Source: RYN-133 sp963754285
GTDB lineage: Bacteria > Actinomycetota > Actinomycetes > Mycobacteriales > Jatrophihabitantaceae
DNA length: 64,000 nucleotides
Direction of reading: 5' to 3'
NCBI GenBank assembly: GCA_963754285.1
Contig: CAVWFN010000006.1
Coordinates: forward strand, 682,001-746,000
Below, piece by piece: positions 26,554 to 35,141 of this stretch (positions are counted from its first letter, which is position 1; every line of letters begins with the position of its first letter). The translations under genes were made by a program, and so were the position numbers. The notes below the pieces were generated by a model. The model searched no databases and had not been told where the DNA came from. It saw only the letters and a list, made by a program, of their open reading frames with translations.

Positions 26554-26654
26554 CGTTCGGGACTACCTCCGACACGCCCGGACCGGCTTCCGAGCGACCT
26601 GCCCACGGTATGTACCCCGATCGGCCCGACTTGAAATCGCCCTCGCGCGTCGGT

Positions 26655-27086
26655 TCAGACGCGCCGGGTCAGAGCGAGGACGGGGATCGTGCGCACCCCG
26701 GCGGTCTTGCGTTCGTACTCGGCGAACCCGGGGTAGCGCCGCGCCTGCTCGGCGTAGATGCGGTCGCGGTCGTCGCCGGTCACCTCGCGAACGGTCACGC
26801 CGTACTTCTCGGTGCCGACCTCGATCTCGCCGGCTCCGGCGCTCACGAGGTTGTAGTACCAGTCCGGGTTGGACGGCGCACCCGCCTTGGACGCGAAGAC
26901 ATAGACCGTCGCGTCGTCGGACTCGTCCGCGAGATACATCATCGGCGCGACGTTCTCACGTCCGCTCTTGCGTCCGCGGTGATGCGCCAACAGCATCGGC
27001 GCGCCCTCGAAGTTGCCACCGATGCGGCCCTCGTTGGCGCGGAACTCCGCGATGATCTTGGCGTTCCAGTCGTTCGCATCGGGCAT
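26655..27086 (-). CDS. Deazaflavin (F420)-dependent nitroreductase, DDN family
   Basis: A 143-residue protein of the Rv3547 (Ddn)-like family. GAPMLLAHHRGRKSGRENVAP (about residues 28-48), the strand TVYVFASKAGAPSNPDWYYN, and the tail RYPGFAEYERKTAGVRTIPV are diagnostic. Such enzymes bind F420H2 and reduce quinones or nitro compounds at the membrane. Start ATG 27086 has AAGGAG 5 bases upstream; the open frame to 27119 has no ribosome site. It lies 101 bases upstream of the NOS gene on the same strand, so co-transcription is possible. Confidence 0.9.
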   Translation of the reverse strand: MPDANDWNAKIIAEFRANEGRIGGNFEGAPMLLAHHRGRKSGRENVAPMMYLADESDDATVYVFASKAGAPSNPDWYYNLVSAGAGEIEVGTEKYGVTVREVTGDDRDRIYAEQARRYPGFAEYERKTAGVRTIPVLALTRRV

Positions 27087-27152
27087 AGCCACTCCTTGGT
27101 CGGATTGTGCTGACCACAACCGCGCGACAGGAGCGGCTATGCCCGATGGTCG

Positions 27153-27773
27153 TCAGCAGACCTGGTTTGCCGTGGTCACCGAGTAGTTGGGCGTGTTCAT
27201 CGTGCCGGCGCTGTCGCCGAACTCGCCAGTGGCCGAGAAGCCGGAGCTGATCCGCATCTCGACGTTGCCGAGTAACGAACCGCCGTCGGTCACGCCTTTG
27301 GTGTAGGTCGAGGCAACGAGGAAGCCTCGGCCGGCCGCGGGCTGGTTCTGGGTCGGCAAGCCCTGCGTGATCAGCCGCAGCGTGCCCGCATAGGTGCGCG
27401 CTCCAGCCTGGTCGGTCAGCACGGCGGCGCCGATCAGTGCGCCGCGCTGGGTCTTCAGGTTCACCGTCCAGGTGACCTTGGCGATCGTCAGGACGCCTTT
27501 GAGCGAATAGTCCGTCGATCCGGGCGTCACGTCGATCTCCGCGCCGTGCCATCCGCCGCGGAAGGTCACGTAGCGCATTCCGTCCTCACCGGCGCACGTC
27601 GTCGATCCGAACTTCGGAGCAGGCGCAAGACGCATGGCCGCGTTGGCCTTGTCGACCTCCGGTACACCGGACATCGCCACTGCAACGCCGGCCGAAACGG
27701 CAACCGCGACGAGCGCTGCGGCTCCGGCAAACAATCCGCGCCGCGATACGCGGCGCACCACCTTCATGATCAT
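27153..27773 (-). CDS. Tat-type exported protein of unknown function
   Basis: A 206-residue protein whose N-terminus (VVRRVSRRGLFAGAAALVAV) looks like a twin-arginine signal with an Ala/Val-rich core and an A-x-A region. The mature part is beta-rich with Cys in TTCAGEDG and at the very C-terminus (ANQVC), perhaps forming a disulfide. I do not recognise the fold. Start ATG 27773 is close to GGGAGAG; an in-frame ATG six bases later is an alternative. That ribosome site is half buried in a 13-bp stem (27781-27840), suggesting translational control. Confidence 0.7.
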   Translation of the reverse strand: MIMKVVRRVSRRGLFAGAAALVAVAVSAGVAVAMSGVPEVDKANAAMRLAPAPKFGSTTCAGEDGMRYVTFRGGWHGAEIDVTPGSTDYSLKGVLTIAKVTWTVNLKTQRGALIGAAVLTDQAGARTYAGTLRLITQGLPTQNQPAAGRGFLVASTYTKGVTDGGSLLGNVEMRISSGFSATGEFGDSAGTMNTPNYSVTTANQVC

Positions 27774-27780
27774 CGAACTC

Positions 27781-27840
27781 TCCCTGGACGACGGGCGCCC
27801 GGCGAGATGCCGGACGGACGCGGGCTGCGTCGTCCAGGGA
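27781..27840 (-). promoter_or_regulatory. Leader hairpin covering the Shine-Dalgarno of the exported protein
   Basis: TCCCTGGACGACG (27781-27793) and CGTCGTCCAGGGA (27828-27840) are perfect inverted repeats of 13 bp, with a smaller internal CCGGC/GCCGG stem. In the minus-strand mRNA the 3' arm ends in AGGGA, the first part of the AGGGAGAG ribosome site 4 bases before ATG 27773. Folding would block initiation. It could instead be a terminator for the upstream gene ending at 27907, but no U tract follows. Confidence 0.6.
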
Positions 27841-27906
27841 TGAGGGCAGGCGTGCGCGACCGATACGTCGCGCACGCGGTGCTGGCGCGCGTTGGACGCC
27901 TCGCCA

Positions 27907-28398
27907 CTACGAGATGGCTTGACGCACCAACTCGACGACGCGCTTCTCGACGGTCGAGCTCCACTTCATCAGCGCGTAGGACACCGGCCACATGTCGCCG
28001 TCATCCAGATTGGCGTCTTGCTGGAAGCCCAGCGTCGAATAGCGGTACTTGAACTTGCCTGCGTCCTGGAAGAAGACGACCACCTTGCCATCGGCATCGG
28101 TGTAGGCGGGCATGCCGTACCAAGTCTTCGGCAGCAGGTTGGGCGCCGTCTTGGTCACGGTCGCGTGCACTCGCTCGGCGAGCACGCGGTCGTCGGGAGC
28201 CATCGACTCGATCTTGGTCAGCAGGTCTTGCAACCCGTCCGCCTTCTTGGCGCCCTTACGTCCCTCGGCGCGCAACTCGTCGACGCGTTCCTTCATCGCG
28301 GCACGTTCTTCGGCGCTGAACCCCGACGCCGGGGACGCACTCTTCGCAGCGGCTTTCTTGGCTGGAGATTTCGTTGGTGCAGCCTTCTTCGCGGGCAC
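27907..28398 (-). CDS. DUF1801/YdhG-like protein with histone-like Lys/Ala N-terminal tail
   Basis: 163 residues. The first 25 (MPAKKAAPTKSPAKKAAAKS) are a Lys/Ala/Pro tail like those of actinobacterial HupB or histone-H1-like proteins, suggesting nucleic-acid binding. The rest is the small DUF1801/YdhG alpha-beta domain: PNLLPKTWYGMPAYTDADGK, VVVFFQDAGKFKYRYSTLGF, DDGDMWPVSYALMKW. Members are described as iron-chaperone-like or unknown. It lies upstream of the exported-protein gene on the same strand with 133 bases between, which includes the leader hairpin. Confidence 0.8.
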   Translation of the reverse strand: MPAKKAAPTKSPAKKAAAKSASPASGFSAEERAAMKERVDELRAEGRKGAKKADGLQDLLTKIESMAPDDRVLAERVHATVTKTAPNLLPKTWYGMPAYTDADGKVVVFFQDAGKFKYRYSTLGFQQDANLDDGDMWPVSYALMKWSSTVEKRVVELVRQAIS

Positions 28399-28499
28399 GG
28401 GGTAGTCCTCTCGATATCAACGGTCGCCGTCGATCTCGAGGCTATGCCTACTGCGTGCGTGCGAACTTCTCGATTCCTGACCGGTTCGACGGCCGTTCG

Positions 28500-30233
28500 T
28501 CAGGAGTCTTGGACCTCGGTTGCGCCGTTGTTCCACTGCAGCGGGTTGCCGTTGCCGTCGACCAACTGCGTGGTGACCTGGTTCAGGTTCGCGAACACTT
28601 CGTACTTGTCGCCGACGGTCAGCCCCGACACGAACAAGATCGCGGACGTGACCAGCCCACCCGATCCCGAACAGTCGACCGTGCTGGTGCCGTTGGAGCA
28701 GGTGATGCCGGTGATGTCAGAGGTTGTGCGGTACCGCGTGCTCGCCGGCGACAGCGGGTAGACGGTGAGCGTCGAGGTCGTCACGTTCGCGACACCCTCG
28801 CTGAAGTTGAGGAACACCTCGCGGTCGGCACCGTAGGTCGCGGCCGAGTACACGTACGGCGGCTCGACGTCGCCGTGCTTCGACTTCACGTTCACCGTGC
28901 TGGTGATACCCGCCTTTGCCAGCTGGCGCGACGAGTAGCTGCGGTAGTTGTCAGCTGCGTCGCGCAGGAAGACGTCCAACTTGTACTTGCCGCTGGGCAC
29001 GCACTGACGGACGTTCGTCGTGCCCACCCATGCGCCGCTCGGCGTGCGGTGCAGCCGGGCAGTGAAGTTGTTGTCGGACAGGTAGCCGATGCCGCCTGCG
29101 GCGAACGGGTACAGCCCAGTCGGCACGCCGTTGTCGCCGTTGCGGATGCCGCCGGACACCGACAGATACCGAACCCCCGAGCCGGTGTCGGTCGCATGTG
29201 CCGTCACGGTCACGCGCTCCGTGCCGTTGGTCGAGTTGATCGACTTCGGCGAGAAGGACACGGATTTCAACACCGGCCTCGACGTGTCGACGCCGCTGAC
29301 TATCGACAGCTTGTACGGCAGATGAAGCCGCTGCAGTTGCTCGGAGTCGTAGCCACGTTCGCTCGGCCGGAAGCCGGCGCCGTAGGACGCGAAGAGCTGG
29401 GCCTGGACGACCTGTTTGCCGAGCCAGCGAGCCACCAGCACAGTCCCCGTCCACCGCGAGTCGTGCCGGTGCAGGATCCCGTGCAGATAAATGAATCGGG
29501 CGTGACGCGCCTTCTGTGCGCTGTAGAACGTGACCTCGACCCGGCTCGGCTGCGCACCAGTGAAGTGCGCAGCGACGCGCATGCGACGTGCCGTATGCGT
29601 CGTGTTCACGGTAGCGGTGCTGAACGACAAGGTGCTCAGGTTTCCTGCCGGCTTGTGCGGACGAACCGCAGGCGTCCCGGTCACAGTGAACGTCGGGTTG
29701 TCAGCGGGGTTGAGCGACAGCGCATTGGGGCCTTCCGGCGTACGGCCGTAGCCCTGGTAGTCCTGGGCGTTCCCCGCGGCGTCGGTCGCGTCGATGAACT
29801 CGATCGTGTATTTGCCGGGGTGCGCGTACTTCGAGATGGTGAACCGGGCCTTCCAACGGCCTGAGGCCGGAGTCCCCGACGCGAGCTTCGGTTTCACCAG
29901 GGCGAAGTAACGGTTTCCCCGGATCTCGAGCACCAGGTGTGCAACACCGCTCGGCGCCCCGTTGCCGGAAGTGTCGGACGCGGCCGCGGTGAGGGTCTGC
30001 ACCCGCGACCCCGTGTTGAGGTCGATCGACGGGCGTCCGAACGCCACTTTCGTGACGATGGGGCCGACGGTGTCGGCCGGCGGCGCGCACAGGCTGCGCG
30101 CGGCCCGGTTCGCGGCCGATCGGTCGTGCCCGCCCGCGGCCGAAGGCGAGGCCAGGGCTGCAGACGACACCACCAGTGGCAGTGCACACCCTGTCAGAAC
30201 CACACTGGCCAGAGCCAGACGACGAACGCTCAT
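28500..30233 (-). CDS. Large secreted protein with repeated Ig-like/beta-sandwich domains
   Basis: 577 residues with a Sec signal (RRLALASVVLTGCALPLVVS). At least two tandem sandwich domains share a pattern: DTVGPIVTKVAFGRPSIDLN followed by VQTLTAAASDTSGNG, and DTSRPVLKSVSFSPKSINST followed by VTVTAHATDTGSGVRYLSVS. Each has a KYTIEFIDATDAAGNAQDY-like or KYKLDVFLRDAADNYRSYSS-like strand. A third C-terminal domain resembles the Ig-like strands in bacterial surface proteins (REVFLNFSEGVANVTTSTLT). No catalytic motif is visible; a cell-surface adhesive or matrix role is inferred. GGGAGGGA lies 6 bases before ATG 30233. Confidence 0.72.
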   Translation of the reverse strand: MSVRRLALASVVLTGCALPLVVSSAALASPSAAGGHDRSAANRAARSLCAPPADTVGPIVTKVAFGRPSIDLNTGSRVQTLTAAASDTSGNGAPSGVAHLVLEIRGNRYFALVKPKLASGTPASGRWKARFTISKYAHPGKYTIEFIDATDAAGNAQDYQGYGRTPEGPNALSLNPADNPTFTVTGTPAVRPHKPAGNLSTLSFSTATVNTTHTARRMRVAAHFTGAQPSRVEVTFYSAQKARHARFIYLHGILHRHDSRWTGTVLVARWLGKQVVQAQLFASYGAGFRPSERGYDSEQLQRLHLPYKLSIVSGVDTSRPVLKSVSFSPKSINSTNGTERVTVTAHATDTGSGVRYLSVSGGIRNGDNGVPTGLYPFAAGGIGYLSDNNFTARLHRTPSGAWVGTTNVRQCVPSGKYKLDVFLRDAADNYRSYSSRQLAKAGITSTVNVKSKHGDVEPPYVYSAATYGADREVFLNFSEGVANVTTSTLTVYPLSPASTRYRTTSDITGITCSNGTSTVDCSGSGGLVTSAILFVSGLTVGDKYEVFANLNQVTTQLVDGNGNPLQWNNGATEVQDS

Positions 30234-30500
30234 GATCGGTCCCTCCCCCGTCGCGATCTTGGCGGCGCGACGATTGTGCCACCGCTAAGACGACTTGGCG
30301 CCCAGGAAAGGTTCCGCGTTCTCACAGCAATGAGGCGTGAGTCCGAGAGACCGTTGAGGGCCAAGTGACGCCGACCCGTGCCGGGCGCGTATTTTCTATG
30401 TCGCGGCCGCCCATGGCATCGACCAGGACCCATGCCTCGCGAAAGAGCCGCTGGGGTCAACGGACCCCTAGCTGGTCCCTCGAGCGTGGTTGGAGTTGTT

Positions 30501-33305
30501 GTGCCTGAGTCCCCGGCGGTGCCGACGGAGGCTGAGAACGGTCCCGCAACGCCTGCGGACGATGACACGTCGACGTCGCAGTCACGCTCGAAGGACGAAC
30601 CGACCAAGACCAAGACGCCGTTGAGCCGACCGCGCAAGCTGCTGCGGTGGGGCATCCGGTTGGCCGCCGTCGTGATCGCCGTCGTGATCCTGTGGGCGCT
30701 GGTGCGGGTCGCAGTGGGCATCGCGACAACGGACATGTGGTTCGACTCGGTGCACCACGGCTCGGTCTACGTCACGATGATCAAGGCTCAGGTGCTGCTG
30801 TTCTGCATCTTCGCCGTCGTCGCCGGTCTTGTCGGGGGCGCGACCCTTCTCGCGGTGCGCAAGCTGGGGTCGCCGATCGTCTTCACAAGGAACCAGGACT
30901 CGTTCCGCTGGGTGTTCCGCCGGTTCGAGCAGCGGTTGTGGCGCTATTTGCTGATCTTGGCAGTGGTCATCCCCGCGGTCATCGTCGGACAGCGCGCGGC
31001 CGGCGGCTGGCAGACCTACCTGCTCTGGCGGCACGCCGTCCCGTGGCACACCACTGATCCGCAGTTCCACAAGGACATCTCGTTCTTCGTCGAGGTGTAC
31101 CCGTTCCACGTCATGGTCGCCAACCTGATCTCCCAGACGATCACCTACGCGCTGTGGATCGCAGTGATCGCCGGCTACTGGTACGGCGGCTGGCGCATTC
31201 GTCACGGTCGGCGCAAGATCACGCGGGACTTCACGCGGTTGCTGTCGGTCCTGTTCGCTGCGTACCTGCTGGTCAAGGCGGTCAACTACTGGCTGTCGCG
31301 CTACGCCATCACCACGTCGTCCCGCGGACCGGTGACCGGACCGTCCTACACCGACGTGAACGCGGCGCTGCCCGGCAAGTACATCTTGATGGCGATCGCG
31401 ATCCTCGGCGCGGTCGTGCTGCTGCTGAACGCGTTCACGAAGAGCCGAGCGCGATTCATCGCCGGGTCGTTGGTCGTGCTGCTTCTCGCCGCCGCCGCTG
31501 TCGGCACCGCGTGGCCCGCGCTGCTCTATCACTTCCGCGAGGCGCCCAGCGCCGCAAAGCTCGACCTGAGCGAGATCGCAAACAACCAGAAGGCCACGCT
31601 CGCGGCTTACGGCCTCAACGGAAACGTCACGACGGTCGCTTCCAGCCCGACCCTCACCGTGCACGGCTCCGCACTCGTCGCGCTTGCCAAGCAGACCGCG
31701 CAGACACCGGTTATCGACCCGAACCAGCTGTCGCCGACCTTCAACGTCGAGCAGCAGTTGCAGGCGTACTACGGCTTCAAGTCGACGCTCGACCTTGCGC
31801 GCTACACGATCGACGGGCGCTCGCAGGACGTGGCGCTGGGTGTTCGCGAGCTGCAGACCGGCGGCATTCCCAAGCCGACCTGGGTCAACTCGCACCTCGT
31901 GTACACCCACGGCTACGGGATCGTCGCCGCACCGACGACGAAGGTCGACGCCGGAACAGAAAGCCCCGTCTACCTCGACGGCGGCATGCCGCCGGGCAAG
32001 CAGATCCCGGTCACCCGTCCGCAGGTGTACTTCGGGCAAGCCTTCGGGCCGTCGTCGTATTCGATCGTCGGCCAGCCGGCCGGCAGCAAGACAAAGCTGG
32101 AGTTCGACCATCCGAGCGGAAGCGGCTCGACGTCGTCGGCCTACACGACGTATCGCGGTCACGGCGGTATCCCCATCGGCTCGACCTTGCGCCGGTTGCT
32201 GTTCGCGATCCAGCTCAACGACCCGAACATCTTCTTCAGCTCCGAACTCAACGCCGGGTCGCAGTTGCTCATGCTCCGCAGCCCAGGTGCCCGGATCGCC
32301 AAGGTCGCCCCGTGGCTGACTCTCGACGGAGACATCTACCCGGCGGTCGTCAACGGCCAGATCAAGTGGATCGCGGACGGATACACGACCACGTCGAACT
32401 ATCCGAACTCGCAGACGATCAACCTGCACTCGGCCACCTCGACGACGCTGACCTCGCACGGGGCGTCCGTCGCGCAGCCGAACACGCAGATCAACTACAT
32501 GCACAACTCGGTCAAGGCTGTCGTCGACGCGTACACCGGGAAGGTTTCGCTGTACGAGTGGAACCAGAGCCAGCAACCCGATCCGCTGCTCAAGGCGTGG
32601 GAAGGGGTCTACCCCGGGCTGGTCAAGCCTCAGTCGGACATCCCGTCTGCGCTGCTCCCCCAATTGCGTTACCCCACCGACCTGTTCAACGTGCAGCGCA
32701 TGCTGCTGGCGAAGTACCACGTGTCGGGGGCGAGCGACTTCTACAGCGGTAACGACTTCTGGGCGGTGCCGAGCGACCCGACTGTCGCCGCGGCCAAGGC
32801 GCTCAACAAGACATCCGGCAGCGGCGGGGGCACGCCGAACATGCCGTCGAAGTACATGACGATGTCGGCGACCGGTTTCGGCGACCCGCGCTTCTCGTTG
32901 TCGAGCCCGATGGCGACGCTCAACGGACGTCAGCTCGCCTCGTTCATCTGGGTCGACTCCGAGCCCGGGCCTGACTACGGGAAGTTCACCGTGCTCAAGT
33001 TCCCGTCCGGACCGACAACTGGCGAATCACCCTCGCAGGTGCAGAACGACATCGAGTCGGACACCAAGATCACCGAAGCGCTCACCCTCGAACGAGGTGG
33101 TAACTCGCGCGTGGTGCTCGGCGGGCTGTCGGCCATCCCGGTCGCCGGACGGATGCTCTACGTCGAACCCGTGTACACCCAGTCGAAGAGCGGCGCGTCG
33201 TTCCCGATCCTGCGCCACGTGATCGCGTTGTACGGAAACGGTGATCCGACGTTCGAACCCGACCTCGATACGGCAGTCAGCGACGCTCTGACCTCGGCGC
33301 CCTAG
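30501..33305 (+). CDS. UPF0182-family membrane protein
   Basis: 934 residues. An acidic, Thr/Ser-rich N-terminus is followed by about seven helices (from LLRWGIRLAAVVIAVVILWA) and a long extracytoplasmic domain with the family's conserved blocks: DTDMWFDSVHH-like (TTDMWFDSVHHGSVYVTM), HKDISFFVEVYPFH, LRRLLFAIQLNDPNIFFSSE and KYHVSGASDFYSGNDFW. The family is near-universal in actinobacteria and of unknown function. GTG 30501 is chosen because GGAG lies 5 bases upstream and the protein then starts like its relatives (VPESPAVPTE); the open frame back to 30378 has no ribosome site. Confidence 0.92.
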   Translation: MPESPAVPTEAENGPATPADDDTSTSQSRSKDEPTKTKTPLSRPRKLLRWGIRLAAVVIAVVILWALVRVAVGIATTDMWFDSVHHGSVYVTMIKAQVLLFCIFAVVAGLVGGATLLAVRKLGSPIVFTRNQDSFRWVFRRFEQRLWRYLLILAVVIPAVIVGQRAAGGWQTYLLWRHAVPWHTTDPQFHKDISFFVEVYPFHVMVANLISQTITYALWIAVIAGYWYGGWRIRHGRRKITRDFTRLLSVLFAAYLLVKAVNYWLSRYAITTSSRGPVTGPSYTDVNAALPGKYILMAIAILGAVVLLLNAFTKSRARFIAGSLVVLLLAAAAVGTAWPALLYHFREAPSAAKLDLSEIANNQKATLAAYGLNGNVTTVASSPTLTVHGSALVALAKQTAQTPVIDPNQLSPTFNVEQQLQAYYGFKSTLDLARYTIDGRSQDVALGVRELQTGGIPKPTWVNSHLVYTHGYGIVAAPTTKVDAGTESPVYLDGGMPPGKQIPVTRPQVYFGQAFGPSSYSIVGQPAGSKTKLEFDHPSGSGSTSSAYTTYRGHGGIPIGSTLRRLLFAIQLNDPNIFFSSELNAGSQLLMLRSPGARIAKVAPWLTLDGDIYPAVVNGQIKWIADGYTTTSNYPNSQTINLHSATSTTLTSHGASVAQPNTQINYMHNSVKAVVDAYTGKVSLYEWNQSQQPDPLLKAWEGVYPGLVKPQSDIPSALLPQLRYPTDLFNVQRMLLAKYHVSGASDFYSGNDFWAVPSDPTVAAAKALNKTSGSGGGTPNMPSKYMTMSATGFGDPRFSLSSPMATLNGRQLASFIWVDSEPGPDYGKFTVLKFPSGPTTGESPSQVQNDIESDTKITEALTLERGGNSRVVLGGLSAIPVAGRMLYVEPVYTQSKSGASFPILRHVIALYGNGDPTFEPDLDTAVSDALTSAP

Positions 33306-33387
33306 CGTCGCGCTACCGCAAGGAGTCGTTGACGAAGTTCGTCGAGGCCAAGCCGGCTCAGCTCGGCCACGATTAGACAGCTCACGG

Positions 33388-34341
33388 TCAGCCGAACACG
33401 AGCCGATCGCCCAAGCCGGTGTCACTCGGAAGCTCGACACCGCGCGCGATGACGTCGGCGAAGTCGCCGGTCGGTCCCGCCAGCGAGAACTGTTGCATCC
33501 CGGAACACACGGAGCGGTCGACGCGCTCGATCGCCCGACCACGTCCCGCGTTCGCGATGGCCTCGAACATGCCGGTGTGGCACGCGGCGTTGAGGAACAA
33601 CCACGATGTCGCCTCACGCTCGGCACGGCCGATCACCGTCGCCACGAGTCGAGCCGCTGATGCCATCAGCTGGCGGTCAGGCACGACAATCAGACCCACC
33701 CGGTCGGGAAGTTCCCGACGCGCCTCCGAGATGGCGGCTCCGATCTGGTCGAGCGACGAGTCGCCGCTGTGCCCGCACGGTAGGCCGCCCCTGATGCTCA
33801 GCCACGCGAGGTCGAGTCCCTCGGCGGCGAGCTCGTGATAGACCGGCACGACGTGACGGATCGCTTCCGCCCACACGTGCGGTCGGCTTGTGTGACCGCC
33901 GACGTGGACGCTCAGTCCTACGGCCTCGAGACCCCGGTCACGCGCGAACCGCCCGAGCGTCGCCACGTCCGATCGTCGATCGCCGTCGGCGACCCGGAGA
34001 TACACCGAGCTCCCCGGGGCGACGGTGGCGATCTTGGTGACTTCTGCGAGCGAGCCGGCCACGAAGGCCCGGACGCCGAATTCGTACGCCGCAGCGACGT
34101 CGTCCACCGGCTTGACCGCCGCGGCGAAGACGACGTCGCTGAGATCGCACCCATGCCCTGCGAGCCGTTCGATGTCGAAGATCGATGCTGCGTCGAACCC
34201 GATGCCGACGTCGGCGAGAGCCTTCTCGACACCCGGCTCCGCGTTGCCGTTGATCGCGTAGTGAATCCGGGCCCCGGGCAGGTGCTTCCGCAAGGCGGCA
34301 ACCCGCATGCGCACGTCGTCCGGGTCGACGAGGTCGACCAT
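33388..34341 (-). CDS. Group IV PLP decarboxylase-like protein lacking the PLP lysine (probable pseudoenzyme)
   Basis: A 317-residue protein with the alanine-racemase-type barrel of ornithine/diaminopimelate decarboxylases (IHYAINGNAEPGV, VGIGFDAASIFDIE, VVFAAAVKPVDDV, GLSVHVGGH). Three hallmark residues are replaced. The Schiff-base Lys of the usual YAVKCN is Asn31 (YAINGN), the Glu of EPGR is Val220 (VPDR), and the catalytic Cys before Asp is Gly292 (GPTGDF). The stacking His and the Arg are retained. The C-terminal beta domain is present though short. ATG 34341 shares one base with the upstream stop (TGATG), so translation is coupled to the PH-like gene. A regulatory, ligand-sensing role, like antizyme inhibitor among eukaryotic relatives, is inferred. 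Confidence 0.75.
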   Translation of the reverse strand: MVDLVDPDDVRMRVAALRKHLPGARIHYAINGNAEPGVEKALADVGIGFDAASIFDIERLAGHGCDLSDVVFAAAVKPVDDVAAAYEFGVRAFVAGSLAEVTKIATVAPGSSVYLRVADGDRRSDVATLGRFARDRGLEAVGLSVHVGGHTSRPHVWAEAIRHVVPVYHELAAEGLDLAWLSIRGGLPCGHSGDSSLDQIGAAISEARRELPDRVGLIVVPDRQLMASAARLVATVIGRAEREATSWLFLNAACHTGMFEAIANAGRGRAIERVDRSVCSGMQQFSLAGPTGDFADVIARGVELPSDTGLGDRLVFG

Positions 34342-34832
34342 CAACGCCCGTCCGCGTCGTGGCCGTCGGACGGGTGCGATTCCCCGAACACGGCAGCTCT
34401 CAAGGTGTGCTCGACGAGCTGCACCGATCCTGCAGGCGGGGTCACTCGCGTCTGCGCCTTCCCCCGAATCGTGATGACCACGTGTCCCGTCGGTCGGGAG
34501 GGCGAGTCGTCGACCGCGACGGAACTGATCGCTCCATAGGCCAGGGTGTCAGCTCGGTATCGCGGCCCGAGCATGCCGACGCGCCAAGCCAGCACGAGCC
34601 GGTCCGACAGGATGGCCACGAAGCACGGACGCAGCGATCCTTCGCGCTCGACCTCGCCGGCGAAGGCGAGCAGGCACGTGTCGCCGGGCCGCATGAGACT
34701 GCGGAAGTGAACCGCCATCTTGCGATACGCGTCGACGGCCGTGGCCATCCGATGGGGTGGGCTCGCCGCTGTCTCGAAGGCGATCATGCCCTCAGAAATG
34801 GCGTCCGCCGGGTCATACGTCGTCGATCGCAC
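34341..34832 (-). CDS. Small protein with bacterial PH-like (YokE-type) domain
   Basis: About 163 residues. RSLMRPGDTCLLAFAGEVE, PCFVAILSDRLVLAWRVG and YGAISSVAVDDSPSR match the strand order of bacterial PH-like domains (L.pgE..., lTdrRl.f, i.Y..IssV), which bind lipids or proteins. Start GTG 34832 has GGAAGGGA 6 bases upstream; the frame is open to 35039 but that part is unlike coding sequence. It is coupled to the PLP-like gene by a TGATG overlap, and divergent from the nSTAND gene. Function unknown. Confidence 0.65.
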   Translation of the reverse strand: MRSTTYDPADAISEGMIAFETAASPPHRMATAVDAYRKMAVHFRSLMRPGDTCLLAFAGEVEREGSLRPCFVAILSDRLVLAWRVGMLGPRYRADTLAYGAISSVAVDDSPSRPTGHVVITIRGKAQTRVTPPAGSVQLVEHTLRAAVFGESHPSDGHDADGR

Positions 34833-35141
34833 GACGCATCCCTTCCTCTCCCCGGCGAACGCCGGCCCGCCCCTACAGAAGTCGACCACGCGCCGACTGC
34901 GTAGGAGAACGGCTGCCCGCATACCCGGACAAGCCCGGATGCTCAGACACGCGTTGAGGAGGCGATACGGCTTGTATGCAGTGAGACGGAGCGAAGGGGG
35001 TGGTATCTCCGTTTTGCGCAGTCCGAGGTTGTCCGACAACGACCCGATCGTCCGACTGTCCGGGATTCGGGCTGGAGCCGGTCAGTACCTTGGGCGCACG
35101 TCTGAACAGAGGCGTCGGATCCGGCTGCGGAGGAGAAGGCC
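34833..35141. promoter_or_regulatory. Divergent intergenic region with GTTGTC-C-GACAAC palindrome
   Basis: No convincing gene lies here. The region separates the PH-like/PLP-like pair from the nSTAND gene. A perfect 13-base palindrome, GTTGTCCGACAAC (35028-35040), lies about 100 bases before the nSTAND start and is a good operator candidate. Its half-site GACAAC also occurs in the twin operators at 49489-49525, in the opposite arrangement. GGAGGAG at 35129-35135 is the ribosome site of the nSTAND gene. Confidence 0.45.

Noticed and set aside
30582..32720. 712-codon minus-strand open frame inside the UPF0182 gene
   Set aside because: Antisense shadow; low-complexity Arg/Gln/Asp composition.
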